DNA of 64,000 nucleotides from NCBI RefSeq assembly GCF_002020135.1, contig NZ_MPZS01000001.1:1674001-1738000 (forward strand). The letters are read 5' to 3'. This document shows, one piece after another, positions 1 to 8,857 of the stretch (position 1 is its first letter; each line of letters opens with the position of its first letter). The translations under genes were made by a program, and so were the position numbers. Source of the stretch: Thioclava marina. GTDB lineage: Bacteria > Pseudomonadota > Alphaproteobacteria > Rhodobacterales > Rhodobacteraceae. A model generated the notes under the pieces. That model did no database searches. It was not told where the DNA came from and was given only the letters and a program-made list of their open reading frames with translations.

Positions 1-589
1 GTTGATCGAGACCTTCGGCTGGCACCCCGGCGAGGGAATCCGGCGCCGCGCCCGCCATATCGCGCGGCTGGCCCGCGGGGCCGCGCAGCTCGGCTACCCG
101 CTCGACAAGACTGCCTTGACCGCAGCCCTCGCAGCGCTTTCGGGTGCAAGCCCCCTGCGCGTGCGCCTGACCCTTGATGCCAAGGGAGCGATCGAGATCA
201 CCTCCGCGCCCCTGACCCCGACCACCGCCTGGCGCGTTCATATCTCGAACGTCACGCTCGACAGCCAGGACCCGATGCTGCGCCTGAAGACCACGGCGCG
301 CGCGCCCTACGACGCCGCCCGCGCCGCCCTGCCAGACGGTATCGACGAGGCGATCCTGCTCAACGAGCGCGGCGAGATCTGCGAGGGCACGATCACCAAC
401 CTCTTCCTGAAACGCGGCGGGATCTACCTGACCCCGCCACTCGCCTGCGGCTTGCTGCCGGGCATCCTGCGCGAAGAGCTTCTGGAAACGGGAGCGGCGC
501 GCGAAGCCCTCCTGCGGCCAGAGGATCTGGCACAGGGCGAGATCTTCATGGGCAACTCTCTGCGCGGCCTGATCCCTGCGCGGGCTTGA
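1..589 (+). CDS. Aminotransferase class IV (4-amino-4-deoxychorismate lyase / branched-chain aminotransferase family), 5' end cut by window
   Basis: The reading frame is open to the left edge, so the true start lies upstream; about 195 residues are visible. The ending carries the fold-type IV PLP enzyme pattern: a glutamate in 'LLNERGEICEGTITNLF' (the family's E-x-x-x-x-N segment) followed by 'TPPLACGLLPGILRE', the usual G-x-L-x-G-x-x-R phosphate-side motif, and a terminal 'IFMGNSLRGLIPA'. PabC-like proteins of this size make 4-aminobenzoate for folate, but branched-chain or D-amino-acid transaminases share these motifs, so the substrate is not settled. The next gene begins 67 bases downstream on the same strand. 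Confidence 0.8.
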   Translation, partial: LIETFGWHPGEGIRRRARHIARLARGAAQLGYPLDKTALTAALAALSGASPLRVRLTLDAKGAIEITSAPLTPTTAWRVHISNVTLDSQDPMLRLKTTARAPYDAARAALPDGIDEAILLNERGEICEGTITNLFLKRGGIYLTPPLACGLLPGILREELLETGAAREALLRPEDLAQGEIFMGNSLRGLIPARA

Positions 590-656
590 CGCGACACGCA
601 AACGCTTGCACACGCCGCGCATTGACGGGATTATAAGCCCATAAACGGAGGGACCC

Positions 657-1001
657 ATGCTCACCATCAGCCCGGCCAAGATTGCCCATGTCATCATCCG
701 CGCGCGCAAGTTCGACGCGGACGTGCCCGGCTCGGGTCAGGCCCGTGAGCTGCGCGCCTTCATCGCCGCCCTCAACGAGGACGAACAGGCGGCGCTGACC
801 GCCGTAATGTGGATCGGCCGCGACACCTTCGACGCTTCCGAACTCGACGAGGCGATGCAGACCGCCAAGGCCGAGGCCACCGCGCCGACCGAGGATTACC
901 TGCTCGGCAATCCGATGCTCGCCGATCATCTCGAAGACGGGCTGAACGCGCTCGGCATTAGCCTCGAAGAGGCAGAGGAAGACATCTACCCCTCCGTCTG
1001 A
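657..1001 (+). CDS. DUF3775 domain-containing protein
   Basis: A 114-residue acidic soluble protein with no signal peptide or membrane segment. The pattern 'LTISPAKIAHVIIRARKFD...EDEQAALTAVMWIGRDTFD...YLLGNPMLADHLEDGLNALG' matches the DUF3775 family, common in alphaproteobacteria and without known function. The start is supported by a GGAGGGA ribosome site seven bases upstream. A TTGACGG hexamer-like element lies near 622 but the spacing to any -10 is poor. It converges on the response regulator gene. Confidence 0.8.
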   Translation: MLTISPAKIAHVIIRARKFDADVPGSGQARELRAFIAALNEDEQAALTAVMWIGRDTFDASELDEAMQTAKAEATAPTEDYLLGNPMLADHLEDGLNALGISLEEAEEDIYPSV

Positions 1002-1017
1002 TTTCGTCGACTGAAAC

Positions 1018-1048
1018 GACAAAGGCGGCCCCCGCAGGGACCGCCCTC
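1018..1048 (-). terminator. Candidate terminator of the response regulator gene
   Basis: Between two convergent genes, GGCGG-C-CCC pairs with GGG-A-CCGCC around a four-base loop (1024-1045). Read on the minus strand the stem is followed by TTTGTCGTTT, a moderate T-run; on the plus strand the tail is poor. It probably serves mainly the minus-strand gene. Confidence 0.45.
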
Positions 1049-1090
1049 GTCACTTGTTACCAAGAGACACTGACACAAAGAGAGACGGGA

Positions 1091-1777
1091 TCAGGCTACC
1101 AGACGGTAGCCGCCCGATTCGGTCACAAGCAGACGCGCGTTCGAGGGATCGGGCTCGATCTTTTGACGCAGGCGATAGATATGCGTCTCGAGCGTGTGGG
1201 TCGTGACCCCCGCATTGTAGCCCCAGACCTCATGCAGCAGCACGTCGCGCGGCACCACGCCATCGGTGGCGCGATAGAGGAACTTGAGGATGTTGGTTTC
1301 CTTCTCGGTCAGGCGCACCTTGCGGTCCTTGTCGTCGACCAGCATCTTCATCGCCGGCTTGAACGTATACGGGCCAAGCTGGAAGACAGCGTCCTCGGAC
1401 TGCTCATGGGTGCGCAGCTGGGCGCGCAGGCGGGCGAGGAGCACGGGAAACTTGAAGGGTTTGGTGACGTAGTCATTCGCGCCCGAGTCGAGGCCGAGGA
1501 TCGTGTCGGCATCGGTATCGTGGCCGGTGAGCATGATGATCGGGCATTTCACGCCCTGCTTGCGCAGTTTCTTGCACAGCTCGCGGCCGTCGGTATCGGG
1601 CAGGCCCACATCGAGCACGACGAGATCGTAAAGCGCCGACTTGGCCTTATCCACGGCTTCGTGACCGTTCCCGGCTTCGTACACATCGAAATCGTCCGTC
1701 GCGATCAGCTGCTCGGCCAGCGCCTCGCGCAGATCGGTATCGTCGTCAACCAAAAGAACTTTCTTCAAGGTCGCCAT
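1091..1777 (-). CDS. OmpR/PhoB-family response regulator
   Basis: A two-domain transcription factor of 228 residues. The receiver domain occupies about residues 5-120, with the acidic pocket at D11-D13, the phospho-acceptor D56 in 'VVLDVGLPD', T84 in 'MLTGHD' and K106 in 'VTKPFKF'. The winged-helix DNA-binding domain covers about 130-228 ('LTEKETNILKFLYRA...VLLHEVWGY...LETHIYRLRQKIE'). The start at 1777 is chosen because GGAGG sits eight bases upstream; an in-frame ATG 30 bases earlier lacks a good site. No histidine kinase gene is adjacent, so it is an orphan here. It resembles the CenR/PetR-type regulators of Rhodobacterales, but that assignment is a guess. Confidence 0.9.
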   Translation of the reverse strand: MATLKKVLLVDDDTDLREALAEQLIATDDFDVYEAGNGHEAVDKAKSALYDLVVLDVGLPDTDGRELCKKLRKQGVKCPIIMLTGHDTDADTILGLDSGANDYVTKPFKFPVLLARLRAQLRTHEQSEDAVFQLGPYTFKPAMKMLVDDKDRKVRLTEKETNILKFLYRATDGVVPRDVLLHEVWGYNAGVTTHTLETHIYRLRQKIEPDPSNARLLVTESGGYRLVA

Positions 1778-1919
1778 CTGTTCCGCCTCCACTTGCATTT
1801 GACGCATAGCTGTTGCGCATTCGCTTGCATGGCAAGGGGAGTGAAACCAATCTCACGCGGACGTGTCAAATCGCGTGGAGATATTTCAATTTGTTACAGT
1901 CGGGGCTATCTCAGAGCGC

Positions 1920-2996
1920 ATGAGCGGCAAATTCACCCTTGGGCCCAGCCCCACCGAGAGACTCAATCGCGCCCGCGCGGATCTGCGCATGGGGGTGCCG
2001 GTCCTGCTATCGGGTCACCTCGCCGTGGCGGTCGAGACGCTCTCTCCGGAACGGCTGGAGGCGCTGCGCGCGCTGGGGCCGCTGGTGCTGGCAATCACCG
2101 CGCGGCGGGCCTCGACGCTCAAGGCGCGCGTCTATGACGAGGATGTCGCGCGGATCAAAGTGCCTGCGGAGGCAGATCTGCGCTGGCTGCGCGCCCTGGC
2201 CGATCCTGCCGATGACCTCCGCGTGCCGATGAAGGGTCCGCTCGAGGCGCTGCGCGGCGGCGATGCCGATCTTGCCCGAGCTGCGATCCGGCTCGCGAAA
2301 TCCGCCCAGCTTCTGCCCGCAGCCCTTCTAGTCGAAGCGCCCGAGCCCGCGCCCTCCGATCTCACCTGCGTTTCTGCCGAAGAAGCGCTGACCGCCTCCG
2401 ACATTCCGCAAGCCTTCGCCCCGGTTTCTGCCGCGCGCGTGCCTATGCGCGCCGCCGAAGCGGGCCGGCTGCATATCTTCCGCCCTGATGACGGCGCCGA
2501 AGAGCATTACGCGATCGAGATCGGCCAACCCGATCGGTCGAAACCGGTGCTCGCGCGGCTGCATTCGGCCTGTTTCACCGGCGATGTTCTGGGCTCTCTC
2601 AAATGCGATTGCGGCCCGCAGCTCGACGCGGCTCTGACGATGATGGGCCATGAGGGGACGGGCGTTCTGCTCTACCTCAACCAGGAGGGGCGCGGGATCG
2701 GGCTTGCCAACAAGATGCGCGCCTATTCGCTTCAGGATCAGGGGTTCGACACGGTCGAGGCGAACCATCGGCTCGGCTTCGAGGATGACGAAAGGGATTT
2801 TCGTATCGGCGCGGCGCTGCTGAAAAAGCTCGGCTTCTCCAGGGTCCGGCTTCTTACCAACAATCCCGCCAAGGTGAAGATGCTGGAGGCGAACGGGATC
2901 GAGGTTGTGGAGCGCGTGCCCCTCAAGGTCGGCATGAGCCGCCACAACGCCGCCTATCTCGCCACCAAGGCCGCGAAGTCGGGACATATCCTGTGA
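1920..2996 (+). CDS. ribA: GTP cyclohydrolase II
   Basis: Opens the imidazole ring of GTP to give the first riboflavin precursor, formate and pyrophosphate. The catalytic half begins near residue 185: the zinc ligands are C218, C229 and C231 ('ACFTGD' and 'KCDCG'), with the same 11- and 2-residue spacing as the Escherichia coli enzyme, followed by '[13 protein letters not shown]'. The roughly 180-residue N-terminal part is not a DHBP synthase; it lacks that enzyme's motifs and is an alphaproteobacterial extension of unknown role. The ATG at 1920 is preferred over an in-frame ATG at 1863 because the protein then starts '[19 protein letters not shown]' as family members tend to. The stop overlaps the start of the next gene. 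Confidence 0.9.
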   Translation: MSGKFTLGPSPTERLNRARADLRMGVPVLLSGHLAVAVETLSPERLEALRALGPLVLAITARRASTLKARVYDEDVARIKVPAEADLRWLRALADPADDLRVPMKGPLEALRGGDADLARAAIRLAKSAQLLPAALLVEAPEPAPSDLTCVSAEEALTASDIPQAFAPVSAARVPMRAAEAGRLHIFRPDDGAEEHYAIEIGQPDRSKPVLARLHSACFTGDVLGSLKCDCGPQLDAALTMMGHEGTGVLLYLNQEGRGIGLANKMRAYSLQDQGFDTVEANHRLGFEDDERDFRIGAALLKKLGFSRVRLLTNNPAKVKMLEANGIEVVERVPLKVGMSRHNAAYLATKAAKSGHIL

Positions 2997-3550
2997 TGCT
3001 GCTGACCCCGACGGGGCTCCTCTTTCACGGTCGTCGTTTTCCCGTCGAGATCGGACGCGGCGGCGTCACCTCTGACAAACGTGAAGGCGACGGGGCGACC
3101 CCTGCGGGCCGTCTCCACATTCTGCGCATGTTCTATCGTCCCGACCGGCTTTCCCCGCCCCAGCCCTGGGCCGAGCCCATCGGCCCGCGCGACCTGTGGT
3201 GCGACGCCCCGGATCATCCCGACTATAACCAGCGCGTGAAAATGCCTTTCGCGGCTTCCCATGAAGCGATGCGCCGCGCCGATCCGCTCTACGACATCGT
3301 GCTGATCACCGACTGGAACTATCCCGAGGCAATCCCGGGCAAAGGCTCCGCAATCTTCCTGCATCAGCGCCGCCGCGCGGGCTACCCCACAGCCGGCTGC
3401 CTTGCCTTCCGCCGCGACCACCTGATCTGGATCGCGCAGCGGATCGCACCGGGCGAAGCGCTCGACATCCCACTTCCTCTTGGCAAAAATATCCTCCGGG
3501 GGTCCGGGGGTGGAAAACCCCCGGCGTTCAGCATCCGCGACAAGGCTTAG
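2996..3550 (+). CDS. L,D-transpeptidase-like (YkuD) protein with repeat-encoded C-terminus
   Basis: About 184 residues. The catalytic signature of the YkuD fold is present: H123 in 'IFLHQRRRAGYPTAGCLAF' and nucleophile C135 in the T-x-G-C motif. These enzymes make 3-3 cross-links or trim peptidoglycan, but this short form has no signal peptide or binding repeats, and many such small homologues are uncharacterised. ATG 2996 overlaps the ribA stop as TGATG; a GTG at 2993 is the alternative start. From about residue 162 the coding sequence runs through a dispersed AAATATC/GGGGG repeat with an 8-bp hairpin, giving a glycine-rich tail ('LGKNILRGSGGGKPPAF') unlikely to be part of the ancestral fold. 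The stop meets that of the convergent YggS gene. Confidence 0.78.
   Translation: MLLTPTGLLFHGRRFPVEIGRGGVTSDKREGDGATPAGRLHILRMFYRPDRLSPPQPWAEPIGPRDLWCDAPDHPDYNQRVKMPFAASHEAMRRADPLYDIVLITDWNYPEAIPGKGSAIFLHQRRRAGYPTAGCLAFRRDHLIWIAQRIAPGEALDIPLPLGKNILRGSGGGKPPAFSIRDKA
3480..3524 (+). repeat. Dispersed AAATATC/GGGGG 3'-end element, copy 1
   Basis: The sequence TTGGCAAAAATATCCTCCGG is followed by a perfect stem, CCGGGGGT (3504-3511) against ACCCCCGG (3517-3524), loop GGAAA. Related copies sit near 6180 and 11530. This copy lies inside the end of the YkuD-like reading frame. Such elements at gene ends are common in Rhodobacteraceae genomes and may act as terminators or RNA-stabilising stems. Confidence 0.6.
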
Positions 3551-4200
3551 GAATAATCCCGCGCGCCGAAGATGGCCGAGCCCACGCGCACATGGGTCGC
3601 CCCTGCCGCGATGGCTTTCCCGAAATCCGAACTCATCCCCATCGACAGCCCCTCGAGCCCGTTGCGCACCGCCATCTCGGCAAGCATCGCGAAATGGGGG
3701 CTGGGGTCTTCGCTTTCGGGCGGGATGCACATCAACCCCTTTACCGGTAGATCCATCTTCCGGGCTTCGGCGACGAACGCGTCAAGATCGTCAGGCAGCA
3801 CACCCGCCTTTTGCGGTTCGGCACCAGTGTTCACCTGAATGAAAAGGTCGGGAGAAGAGCCGCGCGCCTGCGCGAGATTGGCAAGCTTCTTCGCAAGAGA
3901 GGGCCGGTCGAGCGTGTGGATCGCCTCGAAAAGCTCCACGGCGAGCTTCGCCTTGTTGCTCTGGAGCGGTCCGATCATATGGACTTCGCAGCCTAGGAAT
4001 TCTTCGCGCCAGGCCGGCCATTTGCCCTGGGCTTCCTGAACGTAATTCTCACCGAAGAGACGATGGCCCGCGCGCAGCACGGCCTCGACCCGCTCGGGGG
4101 GCTGCACTTTCGACACGGCGATCAGCTTCACCGAGCCCGACGCACGCCCCGCAGCGCGCTCCGCCTCCGCGATTCGGGTTTTGATTTCGCTCAGTCCCAT
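3547..4200 (-). CDS. YggS/PROSC-family PLP homeostasis protein
   Basis: A 217-residue single TIM-barrel protein that binds pyridoxal phosphate and helps keep vitamin B6 and amino-acid pools balanced; it is not known to catalyse a reaction. K31 in 'LIAVSKVQP' is the PLP lysine. Further family blocks are 'FGENYVQEAQGK', 'HMIGPLQSNKAK', 'VNTGAEPQKAG', 'GLMCIPP' and the ending 'LSMGMSSDFGKAIAAGATHVRVGSAIFG'. Length is typical. It is transcribed towards the YkuD-like gene, the two stop codons touching at 3547-3550. Confidence 0.93.
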   Translation of the reverse strand: MGLSEIKTRIAEAERAAGRASGSVKLIAVSKVQPPERVEAVLRAGHRLFGENYVQEAQGKWPAWREEFLGCEVHMIGPLQSNKAKLAVELFEAIHTLDRPSLAKKLANLAQARGSSPDLFIQVNTGAEPQKAGVLPDDLDAFVAEARKMDLPVKGLMCIPPESEDPSPHFAMLAEMAVRNGLEGLSMGMSSDFGKAIAAGATHVRVGSAIFGARDYS

Positions 4201-4242
4201 CAGGCCCTCCTTTTCCGGGGCCCAAGAAACACCGCAAACCCC

Positions 4243-4275
4243 AAAAAGAAAAGAGCGGGCACAAGGCCCGCTCTT
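4243..4275 (-). terminator. Rho-independent terminator of the porin gene
   Basis: A perfect stem AAGAGCGGGC (4251-4260) / GCCCGCTCTT (4266-4275) with loop ACAAG. On the minus strand it is followed by TTTCTTTTTGG, a clear T-run. It begins 24 bases past the porin stop codon. Confidence 0.88.
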
Positions 4276-4298
4276 CCCTTCGTTCAGATCCGTAAGGA

Positions 4299-5309
4299 TT
4301 AGAACGAGAACTTGATGCCGAGGTCGGCAACAGCGTCGGTGCCCGACAGATCGTCATCAGCGATACCGCCTTTGACAACCGCGCCACCGCCGAGGTCGTA
4401 CTCAGCGCCGATACCCCACCAGGTCACGTCCGCGTCAGCAGCCGACTTGTCGTCGAGCTTCTGGACGTAGCCGCCAACGGTGGTCGCACCGAAGACCGAC
4501 GAAACGCCGAGGCCGTACCAGTTCGCGTCGGCGTCTTTGCCGAGCTGCGAAACAGCCGCTTTAACCGAGGTGTTGCCGAACTTGGCGACACCAGCGAGGG
4601 TCAGCATGTCGACGTCGACGAAATCGCCGTCAGCGACTTCGTAGCCCATGCCCACGGTGTAGTTGCCGAAGGTGTAAGCACCGGCGATCGCGTATTCCTG
4701 GCCAGCGTCAGCGCCTTTGTTCTTGCCGTCCGACATCGAGGCCGCGACCGAGAACGCACCGAAGGTGCCGGTGTACAGCAGGTTCGGGCCCGAGGTGTAA
4801 GCGCCAGCAACCGTGGTGGTGACAGCGGTGGTGCCGGTGCCGATGGTGGTGACCACCTGGTTAGCAACGCTGAAGCCGCCGTTATCGCCGGTCAGGTACG
4901 GGATGTCGTTCGAGAAGCCACCGATGGTGGTCAGGTCCGAGTAGCCAACTTCGTAGAAGTCGCCGAACAGAGCTTCCGAAGCGCCGACAACGTCACCCAT
5001 TTCGACTTTGCCGAAAGCGCCCGAAACGTAAACCGAGCCTTCGAGGCCGTAAGCAGCGCCGTTCGAAGCGGCCGAGTCGCCAGCCTGGTCAGCGCGGAAC
5101 GAACCGCCGAACTCGAGGCCGCCGTCGGTCTGACCCGACAGGGTGAACTTGACGCGAGCGCGGCTGTTGAAGTTCCACTCGTTGTCGGTGGTAGCGGTCT
5201 GACCGTCGTAACGGACACCCATGCGGCCGTCGCCCGAAACGGTGACTTCAGCGGCGGCAACGCCGGCGGTCAGCACGAGAGCGGTCGTCGCGAAGAGAAC
5301 CTTTTTCAT
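4299..5309 (-). CDS. Outer-membrane porin (Rhodobacter-type, Porin_4 family)
   Basis: A 336-residue precursor starting 'MKKVLFATTALVLTAGVAAAE', a typical Sec signal peptide cleaved after AAA. The mature part has alternating short beta strands rich in Gly, Tyr, Asp and Ala, an N-terminal 'VTVSGDGRMGVRYDG' strand and the aromatic terminal 'ADLGIKFSF', the C-terminal Phe used for outer-membrane insertion. This fits the 16-strand general diffusion porin of Rhodobacter. The start has a GAGGGAAAA site. The gene is monocistronic: a strong terminator follows and a 294-base upstream region carries its control. Confidence 0.93.
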   Translation of the reverse strand: MKKVLFATTALVLTAGVAAAEVTVSGDGRMGVRYDGQTATTDNEWNFNSRARVKFTLSGQTDGGLEFGGSFRADQAGDSAASNGAAYGLEGSVYVSGAFGKVEMGDVVGASEALFGDFYEVGYSDLTTIGGFSNDIPYLTGDNGGFSVANQVVTTIGTGTTAVTTTVAGAYTSGPNLLYTGTFGAFSVAASMSDGKNKGADAGQEYAIAGAYTFGNYTVGMGYEVADGDFVDVDMLTLAGVAKFGNTSVKAAVSQLGKDADANWYGLGVSSVFGATTVGGYVQKLDDKSAADADVTWWGIGAEYDLGGGAVVKGGIADDDLSGTDAVADLGIKFSF

Positions 5310-5603
5310 CGTTTTCCCTCATTGTCTTACAGATAACCCCCAACTCAGGGACATCCGAATTGGGTATGCTGCTCTTTTCCTCTCCCACCCCCAGCAATGC
5401 AACTCAAAGAGCCCCGCCGTGGCGAATAGCCTCTTTGATGGTGCAGAGTTGCCACAGTGCCGATCGCCCCGCCCCGAACCCTCGCGGGCGCGCAGGCCTG
5501 CGGGGGATGGATTTGCCTACCCGGAAAAACCTTGTCGGGCATGGGGGCTTGGGCTAGAGAAAGGGCAAGTTCAAGGACGTAAAGCCGACGGGGACCGCTT
5601 CGC
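5310..5603. other. Divergent control region between porin and the DUF3576 lipoprotein
   Basis: This 294-base stretch holds no gene that can be supported. On the porin side an imperfect inverted repeat CCCAACTC (5339-5346) / GAATTGGG (5357-5364) lies 30-55 bases upstream of the porin ATG and would fall in its mRNA leader or operator region. The region is less GC-rich near the porin. A promoter-like pair on the plus strand is listed separately. Confidence 0.5.
5532..5560 (+). promoter_or_regulatory. Candidate promoter for the DUF3576 lipoprotein gene
   Basis: TTGTCGG (5532-5538) and GCTAGAGA (5553-5560), 14 bases apart, resemble the alphaproteobacterial housekeeping pair TTGACGS / GCTANAWC known from Caulobacter. 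They lie 44 bases before the start codon. Match is partial. Confidence 0.4.
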
Positions 5604-6146
5604 ATGATCACCAGAACCCTTCTGAAGAGCACGGCAATTCTGGGGCTGTGCCTCTCGCTTGCGGGCTGCGGCGGCGGGAAGCTTTTCTCCTGGGGCGGCG
5701 CGAGCGCCGCGAATCCCGACCAGCGCGCGGCGAACCAGCTTGAGCACACGCGCGGCTACAACGAACCCGTGGCCGATGACACCAACCGCACCATCGCCAA
5801 GAAATCCTCGGTCTGGGATCTTTTCGGCAACAAGGGCGATCCCAACATCACCGTCGAGGTGAACAAGTATATCTGGCAGGCTTCGCTCGAAGTGCTTGAT
5901 TTCCTGCCGATTCAAGAGGTCGATCCCTTCTCCGGCGTCATCGTGACCGGCTACGGCACCCCTCCGGGCGGCGGCCGTGCCTACAAGGCGACCGTCTACG
6001 TCACCGATCCCGCACTTGATGCACGCTCGCTCAAGGTCTCGATCCAGACTCGCGGCGGCGCGGTGTCGCCCGACACCCAGCGCGCAGTCGAGGATGCGAT
6101 TCTCACTCGCGCCCGCCAGCTTCGGATCCGCGACTCGAAGCTCTGA
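5604..6146 (+). CDS. DUF3576 family lipoprotein
   Basis: A 180-residue predicted lipoprotein: N-terminal hydrophobic stretch and lipobox 'SLAGC' with C22 as the lipidated residue. The body includes 'SSVWDLFGNKGDPNITVEVNKYIWQASLEVLDFLPIQEVDPFSGVIVTGYGTPPGG', the DUF3576 signature, and ends with an alpha/beta segment 'KATVYVTDPALDARSLKVSIQTRGG'. The family is alphaproteobacterial and is usually next to leuS and lptE, as here; a role in outer-membrane biogenesis is suggested only by that context. A repeat element separates it from leuS. Confidence 0.88.
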   Translation: MITRTLLKSTAILGLCLSLAGCGGGKLFSWGGASAANPDQRAANQLEHTRGYNEPVADDTNRTIAKKSSVWDLFGNKGDPNITVEVNKYIWQASLEVLDFLPIQEVDPFSGVIVTGYGTPPGGGRAYKATVYVTDPALDARSLKVSIQTRGGAVSPDTQRAVEDAILTRARQLRIRDSKL

Positions 6147-6179
6147 TCGCGCCCCGGACAGCCGAACCGATTTTCTCAT

Positions 6180-6222
6180 CCCCGCCCGAGCCAGCCTCCG
6201 GCGGGGATATTTCTGTCCAAAT
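6180..6222 (-). repeat. Dispersed AAATATC/GGGGG 3'-end element, copy 2 (minus orientation)
   Basis: Read on the minus strand, this intergenic stretch gives TTTGGACAGAAATATCCCCG followed by GC-rich sequence with short inverted repeats (CCTCCGGCGGGG side). It matches the copies near 3480 and 11530 over the TTnG..AAATATCnCnGGGG core and lies after the DUF3576 gene. Confidence 0.55.
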
Positions 6223-6298
6223 GCCCGCTGCCGCTGGACCTTGGCCCCGTGCCCAGTGTAGCAAGCACGCGCAGAATTCGACGTGATGGGGGTCTGAC

Positions 6299-8857
6299 AT
6301 GGCACGCTACGAACCGAGCCAGAGCGAGACGAAATGGCAAGAGGCCTGGAACAAGGCCGATCTCTTCGCCGCGCGCCGCGATCCGGCCAAGCCGAAATAC
6401 TACGTGCTCGAGATGTTCCCCTACCCCTCGGGCCGCATCCACATGGGCCACGTGCGCAACTACACGATGGGCGACGTGGTCGCGCGCTACAAGATGGCCA
6501 AGGGCTTCTCGGTGCTGCATCCGATGGGCTGGGACGCCTTCGGGATGCCCGCCGAGAACGCCGCGATGGAACAGGGCGGCCACCCCAAGGACTGGACCTA
6601 CGGTAATATTGCCGTGATGAAGGACCAGATGAAACCGCTCGGCCTCTCGATCGACTGGTCGCGCGAGTTCGCCACCTGTGACCCGGAATATTACGGCCAG
6701 CAGCAGGCGATGTTCATCGACATGCTCGAAGCAGGCCTTGTCTATCGCAAGAACGCGGTGGTGAACTGGGATCCGGTCGACATGACCGTGCTGGCCAACG
6801 AACAGGTGATCGACGGCAAGGGCTGGCGCTCGGGCGCTGAGGTCGAGCGTCGCGAACTGACGCAGTGGTTTTTCAAGATCTCGGATTACGCCGAGGAACT
6901 GCTCGACGCGCTCGACAACCTCAAGGACTGGCCCGAGAAGGTGCGCCTGATGCAGGCGAACTGGATCGGCAAGTCGCGCGGCCTGCAATTCGCCTTCTCG
7001 ACGGTGGATGCGCCGGACGGCTTCGACCGACTCGAGGTCTACACGACCCGCCCCGACACGCTGATGGGCGCAAGTTTCGCCGCGATCTCGCCCGATCACC
7101 CGCTGGCCAAGCATCTCGAACGCCACGACCCCAAAGTGGCCGAGTTCGTCGCGAAATGCCGCGCGGGCGGAACGACCGAGGAAGCGATCGAGACCGCCGA
7201 GAAGCTCGGCATGGACACCGGGATCAAGGTCCGGCACCCGCTCGACACCAGCTGGGAGCTGCCGGTCTATATCGCGAACTTCATCCTGATGGATTACGGC
7301 ACCGGCGCGATCTTCGGCTGCCCGGCCCATGACGCACGCGACTTCGAGTTCGCCACGAAATACGGCCTGCCGATCACGCCCGTGTTCGAGCCTGTCGAGG
7401 GAGACTACCCCGCAGCCGAATACGTCCCGCTGAAATCCGAGAAGGTCCGTTACGTCCGCGGCTTCGCGGGCGAAGAGGTGCAGACCGGCGAAGAGGGCGT
7501 CGCGACCGCCATCGCCTTCTGCGAGGAAAACGGCATTGGTCAGGGCGTGACCAAGTTCCGCCTGCGCGACTGGGGCCTGAGCCGCCAGCGCTACTGGGGC
7601 TGCCCGATCCCGGTCGTTCATTGCCAGACCTGCGGCGTGGTGCCCGAGAAAAAGGAAAACCTCCCCGTCGCGCTGCCCTATGACGAGGACGGCCAGAAGA
7701 TCGACTTCTCGATCCCCGGCAACCCTCTGGATCGCCACCCGAGCTGGCGTGACTGCGCCTGCCCGAAATGCGGCGCGCCCGCCAAGCGCGAAACCGACAC
7801 GATGGATACCTTCGTCGATTCGAGCTGGTATTACGCGCGCTTCACCTCGCCGCGCGCGACGACGCCGACCGATCCGGCGGAAGCCGAGTACTGGATGAAT
7901 GTCGATCAGTATATCGGCGGCATCGAGCACGCGATTCTGCACCTGCTCTATTCGCGCTTCTTCGCCCGCGCGATGCACAAGACCGGCCACCTGCCCGCGA
8001 AGGCGATCGAGCCCTTCGATGCGCTCTTCACGCAAGGCATGGTCACGCATGAGATCTACATGACGCGCGACGAAAAAGGCCGCCCCGTCTATCACCTCCC
8101 CGAAGAGGTCGAGGACGGCAAGCTGAAGGCGACGGGCGCGACGGTCGAGATCATCCCTTCGGCCAAGATGTCGAAATCCAAGAAGAATGTGGTCGATCCG
8201 GTCTCGATCATCGAGAGTTTCGGCGCCGATACCGCGCGCTTCTTCGTGATGTCCGACAGTCCGCCCGAGCGCGACGTCGAATGGACCGCAGCCGGGGCTG
8301 AGGCGACCTCTAAGTTCCTCGCCCGCGTTCACCGGATCGCCGACGAGATCGCGACCTCGGACGCGCCCGCTGATGCCGCCGAGGACGCAGCGCTCCTGAA
8401 GGCCACCCACAAGACGATCGACGAGATCACCAAATCGATCGAGGGGTTTGCCTTCAACAAGGCGGTGGCGGCGCTTTACGGCCTGACCAACACGATGTCG
8501 AAATCGAAGGCCGGGACCGAGACCAAGCGCGAAGCGATGAAGCTCGTGGCGCAGCTGATGGCGCCGATGGTCCCGCATCTGGCCGAGGAAGTCTGGTCGA
8601 TGCTCGGCGGTGAGGGCTTCGTGATCGCTGCCGCCTGGCCCGAGGCCGACCCGGCCCTTCTGGTCGAGGATGAGGTGACCTTGCCGATCCAGATCAACGG
8701 CAAGCGCCGGGCCGAGATCTCGGTGCCGAAAGACATGCCGAAGGAAGAGGTTGAAAAGCTGGTTCTGGCCGACGAAGCTGTGGTGAAGGCGCTGGCCGGT
8801 GGCCAGCCCAAGAAGCTGATCGTTGTACCGGGGCGGATCGTCAATGTGGTCATCTGA
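6299..8857 (+). CDS. leuS: Leucyl-tRNA synthetase
   Basis: A class I aminoacyl-tRNA synthetase of 852 residues, normal for bacteria. The HIGH-type motif is '[15 protein letters not shown]' near residue 45, the editing (CP1) domain spans about 220-420 with the '[12 protein letters not shown]' threonine-rich site, and the KMSKS loop appears as '[10 protein letters not shown]' near residue 622. A zinc-ribbon-like insert is visible at 'CQTCGVVP...CPKCGAP'. The C-terminal part contains the anticodon-binding helical bundle. The stop is overlapped by the start of lptE, so the two are translationally coupled. Confidence 0.98.
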   Translation: MARYEPSQSETKWQEAWNKADLFAARRDPAKPKYYVLEMFPYPSGRIHMGHVRNYTMGDVVARYKMAKGFSVLHPMGWDAFGMPAENAAMEQGGHPKDWTYGNIAVMKDQMKPLGLSIDWSREFATCDPEYYGQQQAMFIDMLEAGLVYRKNAVVNWDPVDMTVLANEQVIDGKGWRSGAEVERRELTQWFFKISDYAEELLDALDNLKDWPEKVRLMQANWIGKSRGLQFAFSTVDAPDGFDRLEVYTTRPDTLMGASFAAISPDHPLAKHLERHDPKVAEFVAKCRAGGTTEEAIETAEKLGMDTGIKVRHPLDTSWELPVYIANFILMDYGTGAIFGCPAHDARDFEFATKYGLPITPVFEPVEGDYPAAEYVPLKSEKVRYVRGFAGEEVQTGEEGVATAIAFCEENGIGQGVTKFRLRDWGLSRQRYWGCPIPVVHCQTCGVVPEKKENLPVALPYDEDGQKIDFSIPGNPLDRHPSWRDCACPKCGAPAKRETDTMDTFVDSSWYYARFTSPRATTPTDPAEAEYWMNVDQYIGGIEHAILHLLYSRFFARAMHKTGHLPAKAIEPFDALFTQGMVTHEIYMTRDEKGRPVYHLPEEVEDGKLKATGATVEIIPSAKMSKSKKNVVDPVSIIESFGADTARFFVMSDSPPERDVEWTAAGAEATSKFLARVHRIADEIATSDAPADAAEDAALLKATHKTIDEITKSIEGFAFNKAVAALYGLTNTMSKSKAGTETKREAMKLVAQLMAPMVPHLAEEVWSMLGGEGFVIAAAWPEADPALLVEDEVTLPIQINGKRRAEISVPKDMPKEEVEKLVLADEAVVKALAGGQPKKLIVVPGRIVNVVI

